Source of the DNA: Flavobacterium sp. KS-LB2
GTDB taxonomy: Bacteria > Bacteroidota > Bacteroidia > Flavobacteriales > Flavobacteriaceae
Direction of reading: 5' to 3'
DNA: 64,000 nucleotides
Assembly (NCBI RefSeq): GCF_036895565.1
Contig: NZ_CP145904.1
Coordinates: 2,604,001 to 2,668,000 of the forward strand
The first letter of the stretch is position 1, and each line of letters opens with the position of its first letter. The notes beneath the pieces were generated by a model, which searched no databases, was not told the DNA's origin, and worked only from the letters and a program-made list of their open reading frames with translations. Shown one piece after another: positions 42,660-52,232 of this stretch. The translations under genes were made by a program, and so were the position numbers.

Positions 42660-44777
42660 CTATTGATTTAAAATTCCGTCTTCTTCCTTCTTCTCTTTGT
42701 TCAATAAATTGGGGTTTTCTTTAGCCAACTTATTTTTTGTTGGAATCTTATAATTCAGGCTAAAACCAAATTTTCTCGTATCTTGCTTACTACTAATCAA
42801 TAAAGGCGTTTCAAATGAATTGAAAGCATTCCTGTTGGTATTCAAAACATCATCCGCATAAATAGAAAGTGTCAATTGGTCTTTTAGAAACTTTTTAGAA
42901 AAAGTAAGATCTAGGGCATTTCTAATAGGCTCTACGGCTATGAAATAAAAATAATTCCCTTTTGGAATAACGTAGTTGTAATTGGCCACAAATTTTATCT
43001 TTTGAGGCAATACTAACTGCGACATCAAGTTAAACATCCAGAATCCATTGGTATCTACATTTGGAATTTGGTGGTATTGGTAGCCCGTATACACATACAA
43101 AAAGTTCATCGTATCAGGATTCACATTCATTTTCATGGTTTCAGCTAGCCCTTTGGTAAACAGCATATACGGAATTGGCATTCCAACGCTAAAATTATGA
43201 ATCTTTACTGCCGGAATATTCTCATTTGTATTGATAACTAAATCATTATCAAGCGTCACCCTGTTGATTACTTGGTTCTTTGCTGAACTGATATTGTAAC
43301 TAATAAAAGCATAATCAAAAGCGCTTAATTTTACCTCATAATTATCAAAAATAGTAGGTTGTAAATTGGGATTACCAGAATAATCTACATTTGGATTTTG
43401 GTAATTGGTGTTGTTTGGGTTCAATGCTGATGTACTCGGCAACGTAATTTTTTTATTGTAATTTACATTAAAAAAGACCATTTTATTAACATTGTACTGT
43501 GCGCTTGCATTTGGAAAAAATCGGAATTGCTTGAAAGCCGTTAATGCAGTCTCTTCTGTTTTACCCGTAATATTATAATCTTCGGCACGACCACCAAGAA
43601 TAAAATTGACTTTATCAAATTTAGTTTGAAGTTCAATATAAGAGGCGGCAGTTCTTCGTTTATATTCTAAATTTGTGACTCCTTTACTTGCTGCGTCGAA
43701 AAGTAATTCTTCATACAAACTACCAAAGCTTACTTTTCCCTCATCAGAAAATTTGATCGGTTGCGAGTAATCAAATTTAGCATTATACAAATTTTGATTG
43801 GAAGAATTGGCCAAAGTTAATGCCGAATTAGCTATCGGACTTAATTCAAAATCATTGGTATTGTTATTATAATTGAATTTAAATTCAAGCTTTTTGGCAG
43901 CATCTTTAAATTTTTTCTGATAGGTTACCACCGCATCTTGACGCAAGCCGGTACTCATTGAGGCATCATTCGTGCTAAAACCAGGTCCAGTTCCTAAAGT
44001 TTTACTATCATTATTATTGTGAGTGATATCATAATTCAACAACAAACGGTCTTTCCCAATATCAAATGTCAAAGCGGATTTTACAAAATTATTTCTTCCC
44101 GTACGATCGGCATCGGTTTTGGAAAGTAACGAATTCATGCCATTTTCCTGTTTCTCTAAAGATGTCCAAACCGCACTTTCTCTATAATTCTGTCCCAAAT
44201 TTAATTGCCATCCAAAATACTTGTTTTTGGCACTCAATAAAATACTATTATTCATCCTCCATCGCACCGCATCGTAACTTGTAAAACTCGTGCTGTTAGT
44301 ATAGGTAGCACTTAGGTAATTCTTCGCATTTTTATTGGTAATAATATTCAAAATCGCTCCACCAGAAGTTGCAGGAAATTCAGCTCCAGGTTGCGTAATA
44401 ATTTCGATTTTTTCAATTGCATTGGCAGGCATTCCTTCTAAGAAAGCGTTGAGTTCAGTAGTAGAAATATTCAGTGGTCTACCATCCATAAAAACATCCA
44501 GTTGTTTTCCCTGATACATCATTCCAGCAATATCAGAAGCGATTAAGCCGGGTAGTTTTTTTATACCTTCTAAAACAGAACCTGTATTTAAACTAGGTTG
44601 GTCCGCAAAATTAAAAATGGTACGATCTGCTTTTTGCTCTATCGCTTTTTTTGTTTTTACAATGGTAACCTCATTCAACTCTGTCGTTTTTTCGGCAGCT
44701 TTTTCAGGAGTAGTTTGGGCAGAAACTGCAAAAACACCAGCAAAAGTAATACAGGCGATTAGACCTAATTTTTTCAT
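42660..44777 (-). CDS. Outer-membrane beta-barrel (OMP_b-brl_3 / TonB-dependent receptor-like) protein
   Basis: 705 aa. Signal peptide MKKLGLIACITFAGVFAVSAQ. A plug-like domain (about 35-150) contains VLEGIKKLPGLI, LDVFMDGRPLN and IEIITQPGAEFPATSGGAILNIITNKN, the TonB-receptor plug pattern. A long beta-barrel rich in aromatic and Asn residues follows. The N-terminal carboxypeptidase-like domain common in such Bacteroidota proteins is missing. It probably imports or sheds an unknown ligand at the outer membrane. No SusD or regulator gene is adjacent. Confidence 0.88.
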   Translation of the reverse strand: MKKLGLIACITFAGVFAVSAQTTPEKAAEKTTELNEVTIVKTKKAIEQKADRTIFNFADQPSLNTGSVLEGIKKLPGLIASDIAGMMYQGKQLDVFMDGRPLNISTTELNAFLEGMPANAIEKIEIITQPGAEFPATSGGAILNIITNKNAKNYLSATYTNSTSFTSYDAVRWRMNNSILLSAKNKYFGWQLNLGQNYRESAVWTSLEKQENGMNSLLSKTDADRTGRNNFVKSALTFDIGKDRLLLNYDITHNNNDSKTLGTGPGFSTNDASMSTGLRQDAVVTYQKKFKDAAKKLEFKFNYNNNTNDFELSPIANSALTLANSSNQNLYNAKFDYSQPIKFSDEGKVSFGSLYEELLFDAASKGVTNLEYKRRTAASYIELQTKFDKVNFILGGRAEDYNITGKTEETALTAFKQFRFFPNASAQYNVNKMVFFNVNYNKKITLPSTSALNPNNTNYQNPNVDYSGNPNLQPTIFDNYEVKLSAFDYAFISYNISSAKNQVINRVTLDNDLVINTNENIPAVKIHNFSVGMPIPYMLFTKGLAETMKMNVNPDTMNFLYVYTGYQYHQIPNVDTNGFWMFNLMSQLVLPQKIKFVANYNYVIPKGNYFYFIAVEPIRNALDLTFSKKFLKDQLTLSIYADDVLNTNRNAFNSFETPLLISSKQDTRKFGFSLNYKIPTKNKLAKENPNLLNKEKKEEDGILNQ

Positions 44778-44884
44778 AGCTATTTTAATTGATTTTGTTA
44801 TAAGACTTTGTAAGATATTATTTGTTACAGATTTTACAATAATTTTATTACAAAAAAACCAATGCGCTAGTAAATAAATTCAAC

Positions 44885-44892
44885 TATCTTTG
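44885..44892 (+). promoter_or_regulatory. Putative -7 element (TATCTTTG) of the DMT transporter gene
   Basis: TAnnTTTG match 22 nt before the start codon; no clear -33 partner. Confidence 0.4.
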
Positions 44893-44914
44893 CCCGCTTT
44901 TTAAAATTGAAAAA

Positions 44915-45868
44915 ATGATAAAGAATAGTGTATTAAAAGGAGTTTTCTTAGTAGGTCTTGGTGCAACAAGTTATGGAATGCTGGCAACATTTGTAAGAAT
45001 GGCTTATGATGAAAATTATACAACTGCAGAAGTAACTGTTTCACAATTTGTTTTTGGAATTATTGGAATTTTATTAATTAATGCCTTTCAAAGAAACCGT
45101 AACAACAATACAGCGGTTAAAGCGTCTAAAAAAAACAAATCACAATTAATGCTTGCTGGAACTTCCACTGGACTAACGAGCGTTTTTTATTATTTAGCGG
45201 TAAAATTCGACATTCCTGTTTCAATTGCTATTGTTCTTTTAATGCAAACAGTTTGGATTGGCGTTCTATTGGAATGGTTTTTAGAGAAAAAAGCACCTTC
45301 TAAAGTTAAAACTATATCTGTAATAATTGTGTTAATTGGTACTGTTTTAGCAACTAACTTACTATATTCTGATGTGAAATTAAATCCATTAGGAATCTTT
45401 TTTGGATTATTAGCTGCAACTTCATTTACCACAACAATGTTTACTGCAAATAGAATTGCAACCGAAATTTCATCGGCGCAAAGAAGTCTTTACATGCTTT
45501 TTGGTGGCGGAATAATAGTTTTAATTTTCGCACTACTTACACAAATAATTCCAAATCAATTTCCAACAATGGCTGATGCATTAGGAGTTTTTTCTACTGC
45601 AAAAGATTTTAATTTTAGTATTTTCCTCAAATGGGGAATTATACTTTCTCTATTTGGAACTATTATTCCGCCAATGCTTTTAAACGCAGGATTTCCTTTA
45701 ACAGGAATTGGGCTAGGAAGTATTGTTTCGGCACTGGAACTACCTGTTTCTGTACTAATGGCGTATTTTATTTTGAGTGAAAAAGTAATTCTGCTTCAAT
45801 GGGTTGGAATTATTTTAATCATCTTGGCAATTGTGATTATGAATGTGAATTTTAAGAAAAAGGCTTAA
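44915..45868 (+). CDS. EamA-type (DMT superfamily) transporter
   Basis: 317 aa with about ten hydrophobic helices in two EamA halves (about 10-150 and 160-312). The first half has GLGATSYGMLATFVRMAYDE; the second ends LGSIVSALELPVSVLMAYFILSE, typical of the EamA C-terminal half. A basic loop (residues about 61-80) sits between helices 2 and 3. Family members export amino acids or metabolites. Substrate unknown. Transcribed divergently from the outer-membrane receptor. Confidence 0.88.
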   Translation: MIKNSVLKGVFLVGLGATSYGMLATFVRMAYDENYTTAEVTVSQFVFGIIGILLINAFQRNRNNNTAVKASKKNKSQLMLAGTSTGLTSVFYYLAVKFDIPVSIAIVLLMQTVWIGVLLEWFLEKKAPSKVKTISVIIVLIGTVLATNLLYSDVKLNPLGIFFGLLAATSFTTTMFTANRIATEISSAQRSLYMLFGGGIIVLIFALLTQIIPNQFPTMADALGVFSTAKDFNFSIFLKWGIILSLFGTIIPPMLLNAGFPLTGIGLGSIVSALELPVSVLMAYFILSEKVILLQWVGIILIILAIVIMNVNFKKKA

Positions 45869-45935
45869 TTTCTATTTAAAACATTTGTGCTAATTTCATT
45901 TAAATTTTTATAAATTCGTGATAAATAACTTTATT

Positions 45936-46289
45936 ATGAATTTACCTTGGCATTTATATGTGATGGCTTTTGTTTACTTTATTGCAGGATTAAACCATTT
46001 CAGAAACCCGAGACTGTACCTAAAAATCATTCCGCCTTATTTCCCGAATCCAAAGGCACTGAATTACATCAGCGGTTTAGCTGAAATAATTCTAGGCATT
46101 GCCCTGTGCATTCCTACGCTATCCCATTATGGTGCTTGGGGAATAATTGCTTTGCTAGTTGCTATTTTCCCAACACATCTTTACATGTATTTTGATGAAA
46201 AAGCAAGAATGGGTTTACCAAAATGGGTTTTGCTTTTGCGAATGCCTTTACAGTTAGTCCTTATTTTCTGGGCTTACCAATATACATAA
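45936..46289 (+). CDS. Small DoxX-like membrane protein
   Basis: 117 aa from MNLPWHLYVMAFVYF; a GTG at 45918 is the only upstream alternative. Four hydrophobic segments with AGLNHFRNPRLYLKIIPPYF and SGLAEIILGIALCIPTL resemble the DoxX/DoxD-like family. Exact function unknown. Followed after 4 bp by alkB, suggesting co-transcription. Confidence 0.8.
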   Translation: MNLPWHLYVMAFVYFIAGLNHFRNPRLYLKIIPPYFPNPKALNYISGLAEIILGIALCIPTLSHYGAWGIIALLVAIFPTHLYMYFDEKARMGLPKWVLLLRMPLQLVLIFWAYQYT

Positions 46290-46293
46290 AATT

Positions 46294-46902
46294 GTGAAAC
46301 AGCTATTTGAATCCACATCGGAACCCCTATTTCTTCAATTGCCAGACGCTGAAATTATCTATTATCCGCAGTTTTTTGACAAAAAGCAAGCCGATATTAT
46401 TTTTGCCGAATTAACACACGAAATTCCGTGGCAGCAAGATGATATCAGAGTCTTTGGAAAAATTCATCAGCAACCTCGCTTGACTGCTTTGTTTGGAAAC
46501 GAAGGAAAACCATATTCCTATTCAAACATAACCATGCAGCCCCATCCTTGGAATTTGCTTTTGCAAAAGCTAAAATCACAAATCGAAAAGGTAGCTGAAG
46601 TCAATTTTACAACCGTTTTACTCAATCAGTACCGCGACGGAAAAGACAGCAACGGCTGGCACGCCGATAATGAAAAAGAATTAGGAGTAAATCCTGTAAT
46701 TGCTTCAGTGAGTTTTGGCGCAGAACGCACGTTTCAGCTGAAACACAATTCCAATAAAGACCTAAAAAAAAGCATCGTACTGCAACACGGAAGTTTATTA
46801 CTAATGAAAGGCACCACACAGCATTACTGGAAGCACCAAATTCCGAAAACTGCCAAACCCATTGGACCCAGAATAAATGGTACCTTCCGAATAATCAAAT
46901 AA
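46294..46902 (+). CDS. AlkB-type 2-oxoglutarate/Fe(II) dioxygenase
   Basis: 202 aa from a GTG start. The iron site HxD is in GWHADNEKELG, the second His is in TTQHYWKHQIPK, and the 2OG-binding Arg pair in RINGTFR near the C-terminus. Canonical AlkB has RxNLTFR; the Leu is Gly here. Nucleotide-recognition NQYRDGKDSNGWHADN matches the ALKBH2/3-like group. It demethylates 1-methyladenine and 3-methylcytosine in DNA or RNA. Starts 4 bp after the DoxX-like gene. Confidence 0.9.
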   Translation: MKQLFESTSEPLFLQLPDAEIIYYPQFFDKKQADIIFAELTHEIPWQQDDIRVFGKIHQQPRLTALFGNEGKPYSYSNITMQPHPWNLLLQKLKSQIEKVAEVNFTTVLLNQYRDGKDSNGWHADNEKELGVNPVIASVSFGAERTFQLKHNSNKDLKKSIVLQHGSLLLMKGTTQHYWKHQIPKTAKPIGPRINGTFRIIK

Positions 46903-46947
46903 TTATTTTCAATAAAAAGTATTAAATTTGAAATAAACAATCCAATT

Positions 46948-47775
46948 ATGAATGATATTATTGCTTATTTTTCTACCATTCCTTCATCTCATAGAAGCTT
47001 AATTCTTGTGGGTGGAATTACTTTTTTTTGGCTAATCGAAAATGCTTTTCCATTATTTAATTTCACGTACAAGAAATGGCATCATGCAGGCATCAACATC
47101 TTTATGACCTTAACCACTATTGTAATCAACTTTTGTTTGGCGTTTATATTATTGAAATCAGCTGATTGGAGTATTGCCAACAATTTTGGAATTTTACAAT
47201 GGCTACCTGAAATGCCGTTATGGCTCTATGCCCTTATTGGATTACTATTATTGGATTTAATTGGTGCTTATCTGGTGCATTTAGTAGAGCATAAAACCAA
47301 ATTTTTATGGCGTTTTCACTTGATTCATCATACCGATACTTGGATTGATACCACTACAGCGAATAGACATCACCCAGGTGAAAGTGTAATTCGGTTTACA
47401 TTTACGGCCCTTGGTGTTTTAATTGTTGGAAGCCCGATGTGGATGGTTTTTCTGTACCAAACATTATCTGTTGTTGCCACACAATTCAATCATGCTAACA
47501 TTTCACTTCCGAAAAAAGTAGATACAATTTTGAGTTATTTCATCGTGTCACCAGACATGCACAAAGTACACCATCATTATGTTTTACCATATACGGATAG
47601 TAATTATGGCAATATATTCTCTATTTGGGATAGACTTTTTGGAACTTTTATGATGCTTCCAAAAGAAGAAATCATTTATGGAATCGACACACATTTGAAG
47701 CCCGAAGAACACAATGAATTAAAAAATTTATTAAAAATACCCTTTCAAAAACAACCTTTAAAGGAAAATAGTTAA
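46948..47775 (+). CDS. Sterol desaturase / fatty acid hydroxylase family membrane protein
   Basis: 275 aa. Membrane helices at about 15-35, 45-70 and 85-110 precede the histidine clusters HLVEHK, WRFHLIHHTD, NRHHPGE and HKVHHHY, giving the di-iron site of the ERG3/FAH family. It hydroxylates or desaturates a lipid; in Bacteroidota, alkyl lipids or carotenoids are possible substrates. 45 bp after alkB on the same strand. Confidence 0.9.
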   Translation: MNDIIAYFSTIPSSHRSLILVGGITFFWLIENAFPLFNFTYKKWHHAGINIFMTLTTIVINFCLAFILLKSADWSIANNFGILQWLPEMPLWLYALIGLLLLDLIGAYLVHLVEHKTKFLWRFHLIHHTDTWIDTTTANRHHPGESVIRFTFTALGVLIVGSPMWMVFLYQTLSVVATQFNHANISLPKKVDTILSYFIVSPDMHKVHHHYVLPYTDSNYGNIFSIWDRLFGTFMMLPKEEIIYGIDTHLKPEEHNELKNLLKIPFQKQPLKENS

Positions 47776-47893
47776 AAAGTATAAAAAAATTTACTTTTTG
47801 AGAAAAAGTAATTATTATTTTTCTTAATATTGGATGTAATTAAAAATGCAATTTATTAATCATTAACAACTTATTTGAATTAATTTTCACGTG

Positions 47894-48172
47894 ATGAAAA
47901 AGAGTAACCGTAAAGAATTGAACTGGGAGCAAACAGAAAAACTTGTTACATTGGCTTTAGAAGAAAAAAATCCTTTTGAAATCATAAAAAAAGAATTTGG
48001 TTTAGCCGAAAAAGAAGTTCTTGAAATCATGAAAAAGAAAATGCCCGCAGAAAAATTTGAAATGTGGAAAAAGAAAGCAACTGCAAATAAACCAAAACCA
48101 AAACCAGTTAAGATTGATGATTTTGATGAAGATTTGGATGGTAAATATTATATAAAAAACAAACTAGATTAG
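47894..48172 (+). CDS. TIGR03643/DUF2805 family small protein
   Basis: 92 aa from ATG (an in-frame GTG one codon earlier is unlikely to matter). The N-terminal half NWEQTEKLVTLALEEKNPFE and EFGLAEKEVLEIMKKKMPAE resembles a helical, HTH-like domain; FEMWKKKATANKPKPKP is a basic tail. Conserved in marine and flavobacterial genomes. Function unknown; nucleic-acid binding is plausible from charge only. Followed by a clear terminator. Confidence 0.75.
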   Translation: MKKSNRKELNWEQTEKLVTLALEEKNPFEIIKKEFGLAEKEVLEIMKKKMPAEKFEMWKKKATANKPKPKPVKIDDFDEDLDGKYYIKNKLD

Positions 48173-48176
48173 AAAT

Positions 48177-48205
48177 AAAACTCCTGATATATTCGGGAGT
48201 TTTTG
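48177..48205 (+). terminator. Rho-independent terminator after the DUF2805 gene
   Basis: AAAACTCCTGA / TCGGGAGTTTT, 11-bp stem with one T-G pair, followed by T-rich sequence. Confidence 0.8.
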
Positions 48206-48238
48206 TTTTTATGACCACTCACTTCTTACAAAACACTA

Positions 48239-48583
48239 ATGGTTTCAGTAACATCAAACGAAAACGAATTTGTTTTTGATATCCTAGGAAGTCATAAATT
48301 TTGGGCTTTTGAAAATAAAATTAAAGTACCGAAAGATAAAATAATCCGAGCGTATCAAAGCAACGATGAATTTACCTTTTGGATTGGTTGGAAGATGCCC
48401 GGAACCCAAGTACCTTGGGTAATTACAGCCGGAACGTTTATAAAGAAGGGAAAACGCAATTTTTGGGACGTTTGCAATAAAAAAAACGCCATTATTGTAG
48501 AACTCAAAGATTCGTATTACCATAAACTAATTATCGAAGTTGAAAATCCAGACCTCGTGATGAATCAACTGAACAATCAATAA
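48239..48583 (+). CDS. Bacterial PH-domain-like protein of unknown function
   Basis: 114 aa, no signal peptide. Beta-rich: DILGSHKFWAFENKIKVPKD, then FWIGWKMPGTQVPWVITAGTF, then NFWDVCNKKNAIIVELKDSYYHKLIIEVENPD. The W-D-V-x-N/K-x-x-x-A-I-x-V-E-L pattern recalls small actinobacterial proteins with a PH-like fold. Role unknown. Starts 66 bp after the TIGR03643 gene, past that gene's terminator. Confidence 0.6.
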   Translation: MVSVTSNENEFVFDILGSHKFWAFENKIKVPKDKIIRAYQSNDEFTFWIGWKMPGTQVPWVITAGTFIKKGKRNFWDVCNKKNAIIVELKDSYYHKLIIEVENPDLVMNQLNNQ

Positions 48584-48694
48584 AATTTATTTTTATTTCC
48601 AAATCTATTTTAAAGAACTAAAAAACTTTCTAGTCCTTATTAACTGTAACAATTTTACAATTTGAAAGACTAATATAAAATAAAATCACACAAA

Positions 48695-50563
48695 ATGAAA
48701 AGAATATTTTTTACACTAGCATTTGCATCGGTTCTTTTGAGCTGTAAAACTGCCAGTACTACAACTAATGACTCAAAATCTGTTACTGACATAGTAAAAG
48801 TTGCTATTAATTTGAATGATGTAAAAGAGGACAAAGTATTGGTCACGATTACTTCCCCAAAAATCAGTACAGATGAAGTAACCTATAGTATTCCTAAAAT
48901 TGTTCCTGGAACCTATTCTATAGATGATTATGGTAAATATATTGAGGATTTTAAAGCATTTGACAGCAAAGGAAATGCATTGACTGTTACCAAAACAGAT
49001 GATAATACTTGGAATATTAAAAATGCAAAAGCGTTAGTAAAAATAACTTATTTGGTAAACGATACATTTGACACTGAAAAAGGAAGTGGCTTTGGTCAAA
49101 ATGATGTTTTTTCTCCAGCAGGAACAAACATTGACGCCGGAAAAAACTTCATGTTAAACATGCACGGTTTTGCTGGTTACTTTCAAGACAAAAAAGACCT
49201 TCCGTACAGTGTGAGTATTTCACATCCAGAGACGCTTTGGGGTGCAACTTCAATGACAGATCAAGATGCTAGTACGACGAACGATGTGTTTACCACACCT
49301 CGCTATGCTGAATTAGTTGAAAATCCAATCATGTATGCTAAGCCAGACTATACTACTTTTACGGTTGATGGCATGGAAATACTGATTGGCGTTTATTCTC
49401 CTAGTGGAAAAGTGACTGCAGAAAGCATCACTCCAGAGATGAAAACGATGATGATTGCTCAAAAAACCTTTTTAGGAAAAATCAATGCTACAAAAAAATA
49501 TAGTGTTTTACTATACCTATCAAGCATGGCTCCTACTGACGCCAAAGGGTTTGGAGCGTTAGAACACCCAACTGCTACCACAGTTGTTTTACCTGAAATG
49601 ATGCCAAAAGATGAATTGGTTAAATCAATGAAAGATGTGGTTTCGCATGAATTTTTTCATATTGTAACGCCACTTACGATTCATTCTAAAGAGATTCACT
49701 ATTTTGATTACAACACACCTAAAATGTCAGAACATTTATGGATGTATGAAGGTGTAACAGAATATTTTGCCAATCTTTTTCAAATCAATCAAGGCTTAAT
49801 CCCAGAAGAAGAGTTCTACACACGTATGGCAGAAAAAATTGAGCATGCCAATGCAATGAATGATACCATGCCATTCACAACCATGAGTGCTAATGTGTTG
49901 ACCGAACCATACAAAGCACAATACCTTAATGTTTATGAAAAAGGAGCACTTATCGGAATGTGTTTAGATATCATAATTAGAGAAAAAAGCAATGGAGAAA
50001 GAGGAATTCTTGATTTGATGCAAAAATTATCTAATGAATATGGTGCTTCAAAACCATTTAATGACACTGAGCTTTTTGCTAAGATAACCTCATTTACTTA
50101 TCCTGAAGTAGGCGCTTTTTTGACAACTTATGTGTCAGGTGCTACACCAATTCCTTATGATACGTATTTAGCCAAAGTAGGAGTTACTAAATCCATGGAG
50201 AAAGTACCTGGAAATGTATTCCTAAAAGGACAAATGCCTTACATCACTGTAAATCAAGCTACCAAAGAAATCATTGTGATTCCAAATATGGAATTGAATG
50301 TATTCTATACTAACCTAGATTTAAAAGGAGGTGACATTATAGTAGCTATTAACGACAAACCGTATTCCTTAGATAATATTTACGAAATGATTACTGAAAG
50401 TCAAAAATGGAAAGAAGACGAAGCCATCGCAATAAAAATAAAACGCGACGGTAAAGAACAAATAATCAAAGGAAAGGTGAAATTTCCTTATGAAGAGAAA
50501 GAAGGTCTAAAGGCTACTGATGCAACTAAAAACACTTTAAAACAAGCGTGGTTGAAATCATAA
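48695..50563 (+). CDS. M61 family metallopeptidase lipoprotein
   Basis: 622 aa. Lipobox LLSC after a hydrophobic N-terminus. An N-terminal beta domain (about 30-220) is followed by the gluzincin catalytic domain with zinc motif HEFFH (about 318-322) and the third ligand Glu in YEGVTEYFA. A C-terminal PDZ domain (about 515-600) carries LDLKGGDIIVAINDKPY. This is the layout of glycyl aminopeptidases of the M61 family. It would act as a periplasmic or surface aminopeptidase. Its own terminator follows. Confidence 0.93.
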   Translation: MKRIFFTLAFASVLLSCKTASTTTNDSKSVTDIVKVAINLNDVKEDKVLVTITSPKISTDEVTYSIPKIVPGTYSIDDYGKYIEDFKAFDSKGNALTVTKTDDNTWNIKNAKALVKITYLVNDTFDTEKGSGFGQNDVFSPAGTNIDAGKNFMLNMHGFAGYFQDKKDLPYSVSISHPETLWGATSMTDQDASTTNDVFTTPRYAELVENPIMYAKPDYTTFTVDGMEILIGVYSPSGKVTAESITPEMKTMMIAQKTFLGKINATKKYSVLLYLSSMAPTDAKGFGALEHPTATTVVLPEMMPKDELVKSMKDVVSHEFFHIVTPLTIHSKEIHYFDYNTPKMSEHLWMYEGVTEYFANLFQINQGLIPEEEFYTRMAEKIEHANAMNDTMPFTTMSANVLTEPYKAQYLNVYEKGALIGMCLDIIIREKSNGERGILDLMQKLSNEYGASKPFNDTELFAKITSFTYPEVGAFLTTYVSGATPIPYDTYLAKVGVTKSMEKVPGNVFLKGQMPYITVNQATKEIIVIPNMELNVFYTNLDLKGGDIIVAINDKPYSLDNIYEMITESQKWKEDEAIAIKIKRDGKEQIIKGKVKFPYEEKEGLKATDATKNTLKQAWLKS

Positions 50564-50581
50564 TTTCAAAAATAATTCCAG

Positions 50582-50616
50582 AAATCCCAATTTAGAAATA
50601 GATTGGGATTTTTTTT
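50582..50616 (+). terminator. Rho-independent terminator of the M61 peptidase gene
   Basis: AAATCCCAAT / ATTGGGATTT stem (50582-50591, 50602-50611) running into T8. Confidence 0.8.
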
Positions 50617-50787
50617 GTGAAATTTGAATGCGTTAGCAAAATCATTCCAACAATTTTCTTTATTTTGCGCCAAAATATAAACACTATTGAAATCGTCATG
50701 ATTCAATCCTAATCCCGAAGTATCGTGACTAGAGAAATCATAAAAATGACGAAGCATGTACTAAAAAAAAACAAATTTTAACTTCAC

Positions 50788-51498
50788 ATGAAAAAATCTA
50801 TTATTGCATTCGTTACGCTTATCCTATTAGTATCTTGTAACAAGAATGAATCAAAAACTAATTTACATATTACTGGAAATATCAAAGGATTAAAAAAAGG
50901 TACTCTGTATATCCAGCGAGTTGTTGACACTACATTAGTAGCTATTGACACGATTAACATCGATGGTAGCTCCTCTTTTGAAAGCAATCTGGATTTAAAA
51001 TCTCCCGAAATGCTTTATTTATTCTTAGACAGAGGTGTGACTAATTCTCTAGACAATAATATACCATTCTTTGCTGAGCCCGGAAACATAACTATTGAAA
51101 CAAGTTTAGATCGTTATTTATCTGATGCCAAAATTAAAGGATCCAAAAATCAAGAAATATTTGAAGAGTATAAAAAAATCAATACGCGCTTCACAGATGA
51201 AAATCTTTCCTTAATTGAGCAAAAATTCAATGCTATCAAAAGCCAAAACACACAAAAAATAGATAGTTTAAGTGCAAAACAAGATTCTAATATCAAAAGA
51301 AAATACTTATTTGCTACAAATTTTGCATTAAACAACAGAAAATTTGAAGTAGCACCTTATATCGCGCTATCCGAAATCTATGATATAAACATCAAATATT
51401 TAGATACGATTCAAAAATCAATGTCTCCAACCGTAGCACAATCGCTATATGGTAAAAAACTAACAGAATATGTTACTACCATTAAAAACCAAAAATAA
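50788..51498 (+). CDS. DUF4369 domain-containing lipoprotein
   Basis: 236 aa. Lipobox LLVSC (MKKSIIAFVTLILLVSCNKN). The DUF4369 beta-sandwich (about 25-125) carries NLHITGNIKGLKKGTLYIQR and FFAEPGNITIETSL, usually found at the N-terminus of thioredoxin-like (TlpA) lipoproteins. Here the redox domain is missing and a helical coiled stretch (about 125-236) follows, so it is a stand-alone form. Function unknown; probably attached to the outer or inner membrane. Confidence 0.82.
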   Translation: MKKSIIAFVTLILLVSCNKNESKTNLHITGNIKGLKKGTLYIQRVVDTTLVAIDTINIDGSSSFESNLDLKSPEMLYLFLDRGVTNSLDNNIPFFAEPGNITIETSLDRYLSDAKIKGSKNQEIFEEYKKINTRFTDENLSLIEQKFNAIKSQNTQKIDSLSAKQDSNIKRKYLFATNFALNNRKFEVAPYIALSEIYDINIKYLDTIQKSMSPTVAQSLYGKKLTEYVTTIKNQK

Positions 51499-51531
51499 AA
51501 GTTTAAAAAGCATATTTTCATCGGTATAAAT

Positions 51532-51567
51532 AAAAAATCATCTTGCTACACAACAAGATGATTTTTT
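51532..51567. terminator. Bidirectional terminator between DUF4369 and DUF5362 genes
   Basis: Perfect 14-bp arms AAAAAATCATCTTG / CAAGATGATTTTTT with an 8-nt loop. Confidence 0.9.
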
Positions 51568-51642
51568 TTTTATTCTATAAAGTAGCAGAGTAATTAGAAT
51601 ATGACTAAAAAACCTGATTATTACTTTGACCGAAAAAACTGT

Positions 51643-52104
51643 TTAAGCACTGAAAGCTATTCCGCTAATAATCATCCCCACAAACATTAAAAGATAGAGA
51701 GAGAAAATCACAAGAGTCATAATCCCTATAAACTTATAATGTGATTTTAAATATCGTAATGAAGTAGTCAATGTTTCAGCATCATTGTTTTTAAACGCTG
51801 CTTTGGCATTAGATGCAAATTTATTCAAGTAATACACCGGAAAGAAATAAAGTGCTGCAATAAGCAAATAAACGACAGCCATTATCATTCCAAAAGAGGA
51901 ACCCATAGCTCCCATCGCTGGATTCATTTTTCCCATAGTAGAAAATAATGTACCTGCAAATAAAGCTGCAAAAATGATAAAACCAATTCCTATATATCCA
52001 AGAATGGATAAAAAATAAGCCCATTTTGCGGTTTCTTTCAAAAAGTCTTTTGCAGACTCATTTAGCTTCATTTCGAAATTCTCAATAACTGAATGCTCTT
52101 CCAT
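51643..52104 (-). CDS. DUF5362 family membrane protein
   Basis: 153 aa. Three hydrophobic segments (about 30-55, 72-95, 123-148) and the soluble part FASNAKAAFKNNDAETLTTS, then LRYLKSHYKFIGIMT, match the DUF5362 pattern of Bacteroidota. Function unknown. Single gene on minus. Confidence 0.8.
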   Translation of the reverse strand: MEEHSVIENFEMKLNESAKDFLKETAKWAYFLSILGYIGIGFIIFAALFAGTLFSTMGKMNPAMGAMGSSFGMIMAVVYLLIAALYFFPVYYLNKFASNAKAAFKNNDAETLTTSLRYLKSHYKFIGIMTLVIFSLYLLMFVGMIISGIAFSA

Positions 52105-52195
52105 AATTTATTTTTTTTTGTTAGACACCAAATTAACAAAAAAATTACGACATTCAAATCAAACAGGATTCAATTCTGACATTTACCAAAAACAA

Positions 52196-52225
52196 AAAAC
52201 CACTTAACAAAAGTTAAGTGGTTTT
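52196..52225 (-). terminator. Terminator downstream of tRNA-Thr
   Basis: Perfect 13-bp stem AAAACCACTTAAC / GTTAAGTGGTTTT with an AAAA loop, 8 bp past the tRNA 3' end. Confidence 0.85.
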
Positions 52226-52232
52226 ATTAAAG

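Noticed and set aside
50566..50757. 63-codon minus-strand ORF after the M61 peptidase
   Set aside because: It runs through the terminator hairpin of the peptidase gene and has no coding character.
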